NCBI RefSeq assembly: GCF_001612905.1
Contig: NZ_BDBI01000036.1
Coordinates: 1 to 41,744 of the forward strand
DNA length: 41,744 bases
Direction: 5' to 3'
DNA from: Nocardia ignorata NBRC 108230
GTDB taxonomy: Bacteria > Actinomycetota > Actinomycetes > Mycobacteriales > Mycobacteriaceae
Under the pieces are notes generated by a model that worked only from the letters and a program-made list of their open reading frames with translations, searched no databases and had not been told where the DNA came from. The stretch's first letter is position 1. The number at the start of each line of letters is the position of its first letter. A program made the translations under genes and the position numbers. Of this stretch, positions 6,917-13,310 are shown piece by piece.

Positions 6917-6990
6917 TGCGGTGTGGTTGCAGTTGGTAGCACGCTGGGCTCATAACCCAGAGGCCGCCGGTTCGAGTCCGGCCACCGCAT
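6917..6990 (+). tRNA. tRNA-Met (CAT), elongator type
   Basis: The acceptor TGCGGTG/CACCGCA, anticodon stem CTGGG/CCCAG with loop CTCATAA (CAT at 6951-6953), and T arm GCCGG-TTCGAGT-CCGGC are all intact. Base 1 is paired, so it is not the initiator type. The D stem is imperfect and the discriminator base is T rather than A. Confidence 0.88.
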
Positions 6991-7043
6991 CTAGGACGGA
7001 AAGTTGCGTCGTCGAGACGTGGACGCCGTCCGCCCGCCCGCCC

Positions 7044-7268
7044 GTGGGGATCGGCTGCTGCCATCCGCCCACCCACGGATCCGCCCGTCAACGCGAGAAA
7101 CGCGAAACCGCCGCCTGGCGCGACGAACACGGCCACGAAGACGACGCCGACGTGAATCTGGGCTGCGTCATCGACGGTTTGCGCTGCATGTGTCACGACC
7201 CCGTGTGCGAGACCCCGGAAGGCCCCTGGTGGAGAACATCTGGAAGCGCGAAGAACTGCCCGGAGTAA
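7044..7268 (+). CDS. short Cys-rich hypothetical protein, 74 aa
   Basis: The only usable in-frame start is GTG 7044. The product has GCCHPPTHG, a helix RQREKRETAAWRDEHGHED, then CVIDGLRCMCHDPVC. The same order of a Cys cluster, a REKRE helix ending in an acidic stretch, and a C-terminal CxC occurs in the protein encoded at 7426, so these look like diverged paralogues. The overlapping arginine-rich frame starting at 7004 is its shadow. Function unknown; zinc binding is plausible. Confidence 0.55.
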   Translation: MGIGCCHPPTHGSARQREKRETAAWRDEHGHEDDADVNLGCVIDGLRCMCHDPVCETPEGPWWRTSGSAKNCPE

Positions 7269-7423
7269 CGATCCGCTGCGTCACGGAGGCGGTCGGAATC
7301 CACCTCAGTCTCGAAGACCCCGACCACATCGACGGGTTCGTGTCCGAGATCGACCGGACGCTCGCCCCGTTGTACCCAGACGTCGCGCTCGCCTACGCCC
7401 AGTACGTCGCCGAATCGACCTAA
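7229..7423 (+). CDS. short hypothetical protein, 64 aa
   Basis: GTG 7229 gives VENIWKREELPGVTIRC followed by LEDPDHIDGFVSEIDRTLAPLYPDVALAY, a sensible amphipathic protein. The frame is open further upstream, but that part is arginine-rich and is the shadow of the gene at 7044. The two genes would overlap by 40 nt, more than usual here, so the true start may lie slightly downstream. Confidence 0.5.
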   Translation: MENIWKREELPGVTIRCVTEAVGIHLSLEDPDHIDGFVSEIDRTLAPLYPDVALAYAQYVAEST

Positions 7424-7425
7424 CT

Positions 7426-7680
7426 GTGGCGCGGATGCTCGGCGCATCAGGTGGGCGGCCTACCGTGTACGGCCGCGGCACCCGAGCCACGAAGAAGTGC
7501 TTCGGCTGCCTCGAAGGCTGCGGCTACCAACCGGATAAGCAGACCCAGCGCACCCGCGAGAAGCGTGAATTGCTGCGCTGGGCCGACGAATACGAAGACC
7601 CCGCCGAGGTTGAAGACCGCGCGTGTCCGAAGGGTGGCACGGACTGCGGCTGCGGACGAGACGTCGACTTAGAGGCCTAG
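7426..7680 (+). CDS. short Cys-rich protein, 84 aa (paralogue of the gene at 7044)
   Basis: GTG start at 7426, with an alternative ATG at 7435. It contains CFGCLEGCGYQPDKQ, a RTREKRELLRWADEYEDP helix and CPKGGTDCGCGRD, so two Cys clusters flank a charged helix and could bind zinc. Organisation matches the product of 7044. Its stop overlaps by 12 nt, tail to tail, with the minus-strand gene that follows. Confidence 0.65.
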   Translation: MARMLGASGGRPTVYGRGTRATKKCFGCLEGCGYQPDKQTQRTREKRELLRWADEYEDPAEVEDRACPKGGTDCGCGRDVDLEA

Positions 7681-8538
7681 CCTTTCCAGTTCGTCAATGA
7701 CAGATTCCACCGCCTCGTACATCCCTTGTAGGGTCTCGGTCAACGGGGGCTCACGCGGGATGGTCAATGGCTCACCAACGTGGAGATTGGTCTCCGGCAC
7801 ATAGTTCGGCAGACGCAGCACCAGTGGGAACTTGACGGTAAGTCCGGTCAAGAGGTTTTGGCGTTCAGCATCTGCGATCTCCCTCAGCTTTCGAAACGGG
7901 AGCCGCAAGATGGGCCGCCCGATCTCGACCTTCCCATTGTTATACTGCACGCGGTTCGCGATGAACTCGACGCAATTTTGAGTTGTGATCCCGGATACGT
8001 GCAGGTCAGCCATACCCGGTATGACAGCCTCGTGTTTGTCGTAGTTGACGAACTCGCGCAGGAGTGCCAGATGACGAATCTTGGGATCCGTTGACTGCCA
8101 GTCCTTCTCCAGGTCGTGGATACTCACTACGAAGGAATGAACTTTTGGTGCGAGGAATTTGGCACTCGCATCCAGGCTTTTTTGTGTTCTCGCGAGGGGA
8201 AAATAGAGGTTGCGGCGTTCCGTATCGGTTAGCGCTCGCTTCTTGTTCGACGCCAGTGTTGTGCATGCATGGCCGTACACCGAGTGATCGAGTGCGGCGC
8301 GCAGGTTCGTAAAACAGTCACCGAGCTTCGCAGGAAGGTCTGCGTTTGGTTCGCCCCACTTGGTGATGCTGATGGCGTAGACGAGTTCAGTCGGCGTCTC
8401 TTCGGCGGAGAGCCAGTCAGCCTTGATCCCATGCGGGTCGGACTGCTCGAAGGCCTCGACGTCAGCCATGACAGAGGTGATGTGGTGCTTTGCACGCTTG
8501 AGCTTCACCCGCGCGCTCGCGATTCCGGTGGTCCGCAT
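7669..8538 (-). CDS. hypothetical protein with R-x4-H motif (HEPN-like?), 289 aa
   Basis: One of only three minus-strand genes and visibly less GC-rich than its surroundings. ATG at 8538 is preceded by an AGGA ribosome binding site. The N-terminus is a helical repeat (SARVKLKRAKHHITSVMADVEAF). Around residues 95-105 is NLRAALDHSVYGHA, containing R-x4-H as in HEPN ribonucleases. Near residue 170 is LREFVNYDKHE, a block common to bacterial hypothetical proteins with the same NLR-ALDH segment. Orientation and composition mark it as acquired cargo (a moron). A defence or toxin role is an inference only. Confidence 0.75.
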   Translation of the reverse strand: MRTTGIASARVKLKRAKHHITSVMADVEAFEQSDPHGIKADWLSAEETPTELVYAISITKWGEPNADLPAKLGDCFTNLRAALDHSVYGHACTTLASNKKRALTDTERRNLYFPLARTQKSLDASAKFLAPKVHSFVVSIHDLEKDWQSTDPKIRHLALLREFVNYDKHEAVIPGMADLHVSGITTQNCVEFIANRVQYNNGKVEIGRPILRLPFRKLREIADAERQNLLTGLTVKFPLVLRLPNYVPETNLHVGEPLTIPREPPLTETLQGMYEAVESVIDELERLGL

Positions 8539-9005
8539 CCCGGAATCCTACTGGCGCGACCCCTTGGCGAGCCACGGAATTTAGGGCTCGAGCAGATTGC
8601 CCACCCAGTCTTAACTGCGCGTATTGGCGTAGTGCGACCTCGCTGAGCGGGGTAACGCAATCGGTAGTCGGTGTCTGCCAGGAGAATCCCCACCGCAACG
8701 CTTACATGGCGAAGCCCCCGCGCGCTTGCTCGGCAGAGGCGACGCCGCATGCAGGGGCAGAGGCAGCGATAACACGGGGGCGTTCAGCTCCCGAATATAG
8801 CCGCCCGCCACAAATTTCGCCACCACCCTCGTGCCCCATTCCGCATCCGGGGCCGCCGCGCCATCTCACGAGCGCTGGCCGTAGGGCTTCTCAGGTGGCG
8901 GGGCCGCTGGCAGCGTTTACGCGCCGCGGCCCGCCCGCCGGACCGGTTTTCGCTACCTGGGAGTCCGGCGGGCCCAGCTTCACTACGAGCGGCCGGGAGG
9001 CCCCT
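8539..9005 (+). other. divergent intergenic region, 467 nt, no gene seen
   Basis: It separates the minus-strand gene (start 8538) from the esterase gene (start 9006). The plus-strand frame is open over this stretch in phase with the esterase, but the translation is proline- and arginine-rich without a credible start, so it is not extended. Promoters for both genes must lie here. On the minus strand a TAAATT at about 8578-8583 could be a -10; no convincing -35 is seen. No tRNA or strong terminator was found. Confidence 0.5.
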
Positions 9006-9998
9006 ATGTACACCGGCACCCGACTCGCCGCCACCCTGATCAGCGCCGCCACCGTATTCACGCTCGGCCCACTGGTATTCGCCACCGGCACAGCTTCGGC
9101 GGCACCAGACTGCCGTCCGATCGTGATCGGTGTCGGCGGCAACGGCGAACGCTACGCCGACAGCAAGGGCGCTGCGACGGTGATGGGGGAGATCCTCGCC
9201 GACCAGGCCGCCCAAGGCAACCGTGTTGTCGAAGCCGACTACACCTCGAGTGTGTGGCCGACCGGCCCCTGGGTCAAGGACTACAGCGTCCTCGACGGCC
9301 GCGCCGCCCTCGACCGCGAAATCGCTACTTACCGTGCCGAATGCCCCAACGGGCACGTGACCGTCATCGGCCACTCCCTCGGCGCCGAAGTCATCGACCA
9401 CCCCGCCGCCGACCGCACCATCGTCCTCGGCGACCCCCGAACCAGCAACGGCATCTACTCAGCGCTCCCCGGGGTGTTCCCCGGCGCCGCGAACCCCGGT
9501 CCCCGCGACGCCGCGGCCGACGGAGTTGTGTCGGTGTGCCGCGAGTTCGACGCCATCTGCGATTCGCCCGCCCCCTGGTCCGATCCCGCGAAGTTCGTGC
9601 AGGGCGTCGCCGGTTTCCTCGGCGGCTACCACGGTATCTCCACCGACGAGGTCAACCAGTACGCTGACGCCGAGCCGGGGGAGTACATGATCGACGCCCC
9701 GCCGCCGATCCCGTGGCTACCCGAGTCAACCCCGACCGGCATCCCCGAAGCACCCGCGTGGAGCCTGCCCGAACTGCCGATCCCGGCACCGCTGCCATCG
9801 GCCGAGGACTTCTACCCGCTCGAGCAGCTCGGCCAGCCATACCAGCCGACCCCGCTCGCGGAATACGTGCCCGAATGGGTGGAACCCGTTGCACCGCAGG
9901 AAGTGCTGGCCTACGTGCCTCCGCCGCTGCCGGTGATCGAACTCCCGCCCGCGCCCGCCCTGCCACCGCTGCCCGACCTCGGGATCCGGCTCCCATGA
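9006..9998 (+). CDS. secreted cutinase/PE-PPE-type serine esterase
   Basis: 330 aa. Residues 1-33 form a Sec signal peptide (MYTGTRLAATLISAATVF...) with probable cleavage at ASA-APDC. The mature part has an alpha/beta-hydrolase core: an early IVIGVGGNG strand, the nucleophile elbow VIGHSLGAE, then DGVVSVCREFDAICD with Asp between paired cysteines, and GGYHGIS supplying a histidine. This is the catalytic order of actinobacterial cutinases and PE-PPE esterases. The last 110 residues are proline-rich, probably a wall-spanning tail. It could act on mycolic-acid or lipid layers like a lysin B, but a signal peptide is unusual for that, so a host-derived surface esterase is an alternative. Confidence 0.75.
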   Translation: MYTGTRLAATLISAATVFTLGPLVFATGTASAAPDCRPIVIGVGGNGERYADSKGAATVMGEILADQAAQGNRVVEADYTSSVWPTGPWVKDYSVLDGRAALDREIATYRAECPNGHVTVIGHSLGAEVIDHPAADRTIVLGDPRTSNGIYSALPGVFPGAANPGPRDAAADGVVSVCREFDAICDSPAPWSDPAKFVQGVAGFLGGYHGISTDEVNQYADAEPGEYMIDAPPPIPWLPESTPTGIPEAPAWSLPELPIPAPLPSAEDFYPLEQLGQPYQPTPLAEYVPEWVEPVAPQEVLAYVPPPLPVIELPPAPALPPLPDLGIRLP

Positions 9999-10189
9999 GC
10001 AGCCGCATCGAAGAGGCAGAGAAGCGCGCAGCCGACGCCAGCCGACGTGTACGCGAAGCCCTCGTCGCGAGCGAAGCCGCCCGAGGCGACCTCGAAGCCG
10101 CCCGCGACAACATGAACCGCGCCCTCGACGACCTCGCCGCCGAACTCGGCATCGTCGACCACAACTCCATAGGACCTGACGAATCTTGA
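9995..10189 (+). CDS. short helical hypothetical protein, 64 aa
   Basis: ATGA overlap with the esterase stop fixes the start at 9995. The product is almost entirely charged helix (RIEEAEKRAADASRRVREAL), probably a small coiled coil. Its stop overlaps the TTG start of the glutaredoxin gene. Function unknown. Confidence 0.65.
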   Translation: MSSRIEEAEKRAADASRRVREALVASEAARGDLEAARDNMNRALDDLAAELGIVDHNSIGPDES

Positions 10190-10431
10190 TCACCGTGTAC
10201 AGCCGCCCCGACTGCCAGCCCTGCAAAGCAACGAAACGAAAGCTGGAGCAGCTCGGCGCGGAGTACACGGTGATCGACGTCACCGAAGACCCGGACGCAC
10301 TCACCCTGATCCGTGACCTCGGCTACCTGCAGGCACCCGTGATCGTGGTCCGCGACGGCGACGAGGAAACCCACTGGGGCGGATACGCACCCGACAAGCT
10401 GAGGTGGGCGGCGAATGCCACGAACCCCTGA
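10186..10431 (+). CDS. NrdH-like glutaredoxin
   Basis: 81 aa thioredoxin-fold protein. MITVYSRPDCQPCKATKRKL holds the redox-active C10-Q-P-C13 motif. APVIVV supplies the cis-proline and WGGYAPDKL is the typical C-terminal block of NrdH-type glutaredoxins in actinobacteria and their phages. It probably reduces ribonucleotide reductase or another thiol enzyme in the cytoplasm. TTG start overlaps the previous stop. No ribonucleotide reductase is seen in the window. Confidence 0.88.
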   Translation: MITVYSRPDCQPCKATKRKLEQLGAEYTVIDVTEDPDALTLIRDLGYLQAPVIVVRDGDEETHWGGYAPDKLRWAANATNP

Positions 10432-10696
10432 ACAGCGCGAAGCTGACGAAGCGCTCACGGCGGCTATCGATGCCGTCTGGGCTGCCTACATCGACGACGA
10501 CGATCCCGGTTTACTCACCGACTACATGGTGATCGGGGTCCGCCGGGGCTACGACGACGAGGGCGACTCGTGGTCGCAGGTATGTCGATTCTCTCGCGAC
10601 GATTCCGTCCCCGAGTACGTGCTCCTCGGCCTGCTCGAGCAGACCCGCAGCGCGATGACTCGCCCCGACATTGTGGTCGTCGACGACGAGGAGTGA
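10415..10696 (+). CDS. hypothetical protein, 93 aa
   Basis: ATG at 10415 overlaps the end of the glutaredoxin gene. Acidic protein opening PRTPEQREADEALTAAID, with AYIDDDDPGLLTDYMVIGVRRG and a C-terminal helix LLGLLEQTRSAM. This pattern recurs in small actinophage proteins of unknown function, often next to packaging genes. No catalytic motif is visible. Confidence 0.7.
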   Translation: MPRTPEQREADEALTAAIDAVWAAYIDDDDPGLLTDYMVIGVRRGYDDEGDSWSQVCRFSRDDSVPEYVLLGLLEQTRSAMTRPDIVVVDDEE

Positions 10697-10699
10697 ACG

Positions 10700-10933
10700 G
10701 TGTGGCGGACAAGGATTCGGGCCGGGCACCTGTGGCTCGTGCTCGCCGGCGCGGTTACTGCGCTTGAAGTTGTCGCCCCCGAGGGCGAACTGCTCTCCGA
10801 GGGCGTTGACCGAGGTTTGGAGCAGCACCCGCTGCTCGTGCGCACCGCGATCATCATCACCGCCGCGCACCTACTGAACCTTCTCCCCGAGAAGATCGAC
10901 CCGTACGCCCGACTCCCGAGAGTGTGGAAATGA
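10700..10933 (+). CDS. small membrane-associated protein, 77 aa
   Basis: GTG start four nt after the upstream stop. Two hydrophobic stretches (HLWLVLAGAVTALEVVA and LLVRTAIIITAAHLLNLLP) flank a charged linker, compatible with two membrane helices or one helix plus an amphipathic segment. Similar two-helix proteins stand near terminase genes in several actinophages. A holin role is possible, but the lysis cassette is about 24 kb away. Confidence 0.65.
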   Translation: MWRTRIRAGHLWLVLAGAVTALEVVAPEGELLSEGVDRGLEQHPLLVRTAIIITAAHLLNLLPEKIDPYARLPRVWK

Positions 10934-11100
10934 CCATCACCTCCGGCGACATCGTTCACCGAGTCGACCACCCCGGTACCTACCGGGTGCTCAACACACG
11001 CGGCGGGCTGGCATTGATCCAGCTCGCCGACAGCAAGAACGGCACCCGCGTGGTGCCGATTTCCCGGCTCGCCCAGGTGGCAGCCGTCCCCACCACCTAG
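10930..11100 (+). CDS. short hypothetical protein, 56 aa
   Basis: ATGA overlap with the upstream gene. It reads MTITSGDIVHRVDHPGTYRV followed by a beta-rich stretch with alternating hydrophobic residues, consistent with a small SH3-like barrel. Function unknown; called on coupling and coding character. Confidence 0.65.
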   Translation: MTITSGDIVHRVDHPGTYRVLNTRGGLALIQLADSKNGTRVVPISRLAQVAAVPTT

Positions 11101-11149
11101 AACGCGAGTCCGGCCAGGAGCCCGCCGCGCCCTGGAGGTCCTGCCGACT

Positions 11150-11647
11150 ATGGCACGCAAGAAAACCACCCCCGTCGAAACCCTGGTCGAGACGCAGCAG
11201 AAACGTAACCGCGCGCTCGAACTTCGCATCGAAGGCAAATCCCAAGCTGAAATCGCCCAGGAACTGGGTGTATCCAGCTCCAGCGTCTCCCGCTACATCA
11301 CCCAAGCGGTCAAGGACATCACCCGCGAGAACGCCGAAGAGTACCTGCAGCTCGAGCTGAACCGGCTCGACGCCATGCTCGCCGCGATCTGGCCCAAAAT
11401 CATCCACGCCGAGGAAGGCCAGACCTGGTTCATCGACCGCGCCCTGGCCATCATGGACCAACGCGCCAAGCTCACCGGCAGCTACAAAGCCGCCGAGCTG
11501 AAAGCGATCGCCGAAGCCAAGGGCGGTGTGTCCGCCGAGGCCACCTCAATGGTCGGCAACTTCATGGGCCGCCTCGAAGAACTCGTCGCCGCGGACGCCC
11601 TCGCCGCCCGCACGGAGGACGAGGACGAGGACGGCGGCATCGAGTGA
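11150..11647 (+). CDS. terS: terminase small subunit
   Basis: 165 aa. The N-terminal part has a helix-turn-helix (ALELRIEGKSQAEIAQELGV-SSSSVSRYI, residues 22-52), as in small terminase subunits that bind packaging sites. The centre is helical (oligomerisation) and the C-terminus is very acidic (EDEDEDGGIE), typical of the segment that contacts the large subunit. It lies directly upstream of the large subunit with a four-base overlap. A GGAGG site precedes the ATG. Confidence 0.88.
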   Translation: MARKKTTPVETLVETQQKRNRALELRIEGKSQAEIAQELGVSSSSVSRYITQAVKDITRENAEEYLQLELNRLDAMLAAIWPKIIHAEEGQTWFIDRALAIMDQRAKLTGSYKAAELKAIAEAKGGVSAEATSMVGNFMGRLEELVAADALAARTEDEDEDGGIE

Positions 11648-12999
11648 ACGCCACGGCCAACCTGCTCGACGGGTTGCCACTGTCGCGCAAACAGATCGTC
11701 AGCATCGTCGAATCCCGCCGATACCGCATCTCAATCTGGTCCGGCGCCGTCCGCTCCGGCAAGACCATCGCGAGCATCCTCGCGTTCTACGACGCGGTCG
11801 CACACGCCCCCGACTCCGGTCTGATCGTGATCGCCGGCCGCACCCTGCAAACGATCGAACGCAACATCCTCGAGCCGATGCAAGACGAGACAGTGTTCGG
11901 GCCGTGGGCGAAGGAAGTGCACCACACACGCGGCTCGAACACCGCGGTCATCTTCGGCCGCATGGTCTGGCTGATCGGTGCGAGCGACGTCCGGTCCGAA
12001 GGCAAACTGCGCGGCCTCACAGCGTGTTTGGCGCTCGTCGACGAAGCAACCCTGCTCCCGGAATCGTTCTGGACGCAGCTGCTGGCCCGCCTGTCGGTGC
12101 CCGGCGCCCGCTGCCTCGCGACGACGAACCCAGACAACCCCGCACACTTTCTGAAGGTCAACTTCATCGACCGGGCCGACGACCCGGACATGGACCTGCG
12201 GGCATGGAACTTCACCCTCGACGACAACCCCACCCTGTCGCCCAAATACATCGCGTCGATCAAGGCCGAGTTCACCGGTCTCTTCTATTTGCGCAACATC
12301 CTGGGCCGCTGGGTCGCCGCCGACGGGGCAATCTTCGACATGTACGACCCGGAACGTCACGTAATTCCGTGGGCCGAGTTGCCGGAGATGCGGTGGATCA
12401 CGGGTGTGGGTGTCGACCACGGCACGACCAACCCCACTCATGCGGTCATGGTCGGCCACGGTGTCGATGACGTCCTGTACTGCATGGACGAATGGCGGTA
12501 CAAGGCGTCCGACAAATCAGCGCGGTGGACGAATGTGCAACTGTCGCAAGGGCTCCGGGATTGGATGGAACGCCCACACCACCCGAAAGACGGCGACGAA
12601 GGTTCCGGTTTCAACGGGTACGTGATCGTCGACTCCTCGGCCACCGACTACAGGATGCAGCTCAAGCAGGACGGCGTGAAGAACCTCGTCCTGGCCAAAA
12701 AGGACGTGCTGTACGGCATCCGCACTCTGACAGCACTGGTATCGGCTGGGCGGCTCAAAATCACCGACCGATGCCCGGAACTGCTCAAGGAAATACCCGG
12801 TTACGTGTGGGACACCAAAGCGACCGAAAAGGGCAAAGACGAGCCGATCAAACTGAACGACCACGGCATCGACGCCTTGCGGTACTGCATCATCACCACT
12901 GAACGTAAATGGCGGCGCCTGATCAAGCTCAACGAACTCCCGATCCGGGTCGACGAACAGACCGAAATCGAAGAAGTCGATGCCCGCTTCCCCGGCTAG
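11644..12999 (+). CDS. terL: terminase large subunit (ATPase and nuclease)
   Basis: 451 aa. The N-terminal ATPase has the Walker A WSGAVRSGKT (residues 32-41), a motif around IAGRTLQTIERN, and Walker B LALVDEA (about residues 130-136) followed by ATTNPDNP (coupling motif). The C-terminal RNase H-like nuclease shows GVDHGTTNPTH, VIVDSSATD and NDHGIDALRY with acidic metal ligands. It cuts concatemeric DNA and drives it into the prohead through the portal encoded downstream. GTG start overlaps the small subunit. Confidence 0.95.
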   Translation: MNATANLLDGLPLSRKQIVSIVESRRYRISIWSGAVRSGKTIASILAFYDAVAHAPDSGLIVIAGRTLQTIERNILEPMQDETVFGPWAKEVHHTRGSNTAVIFGRMVWLIGASDVRSEGKLRGLTACLALVDEATLLPESFWTQLLARLSVPGARCLATTNPDNPAHFLKVNFIDRADDPDMDLRAWNFTLDDNPTLSPKYIASIKAEFTGLFYLRNILGRWVAADGAIFDMYDPERHVIPWAELPEMRWITGVGVDHGTTNPTHAVMVGHGVDDVLYCMDEWRYKASDKSARWTNVQLSQGLRDWMERPHHPKDGDEGSGFNGYVIVDSSATDYRMQLKQDGVKNLVLAKKDVLYGIRTLTALVSAGRLKITDRCPELLKEIPGYVWDTKATEKGKDEPIKLNDHGIDALRYCIITTERKWRRLIKLNELPIRVDEQTEIEEVDARFPG

Positions 13000-13055
13000 A
13001 AACTGGCGGTTTGCCAACCTCAATACGATTGGTGTAACCGATCTTGGAGGCTGGA

Positions 13056-13310
13056 ATGTCATTCGCTGATGACGCTTTCGAATTGCGGCAGCGAACCCGC
13101 AAATCCCGACCCTGCAACACGGGGGCTTGGCTGGCCTCGCTCGATGATCGCGATCGGCAGGCGCTCGACGCGCTCCTCGCGGACGGGCATCCCGTCGCGC
13201 ACGTGTGGCGGCTCGCGGTGAAATACGGGCTCGATGCAGCCGAAACGCGCTTCCGAGTGCATTTCCGCCGCGACTGCGGATGCTTCGCCAACGTGGAGGT
13301 TGCTGCGTGA
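13056..13310 (+). CDS. hypothetical protein, 84 aa, possibly HTH
   Basis: ATG 13056 follows a TTGGAGG ribosome binding site; a TTG at 13044 is the alternative. LASLDDRDRQALDALLADGHPVAHVWRLA could form a helix-turn-helix. The C-terminus RRDCGCF and an early CNTG give a few cysteines. Small basic genes of this sort sit between terminase and portal in many actinophages; function unknown. It overlaps the next GTG start. Confidence 0.65.
   Translation: MSFADDAFELRQRTRKSRPCNTGAWLASLDDRDRQALDALLADGHPVAHVWRLAVKYGLDAAETRFRVHFRRDCGCFANVEVAA

Noticed and set aside
7004..7228. Upstream part of the frame that becomes the gene at 7229
   Set aside because: The translation is an arginine-rich run typical of a shadow; the overlapping frame from GTG 7044 shows Cys motifs shared with a neighbour.
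8640..8700. tRNA-like stretch (GCGGGGTAACGCAATCGGTA...)
   Set aside because: It resembles a D arm, but no anticodon stem and T arm can be placed at proper distances.
8706..9005. N-terminal extension of the esterase gene
   Set aside because: The frame is open, but the translation is Pro/Arg-rich without a ribosome binding site, and the ATG at 9006 begins a clean signal peptide.
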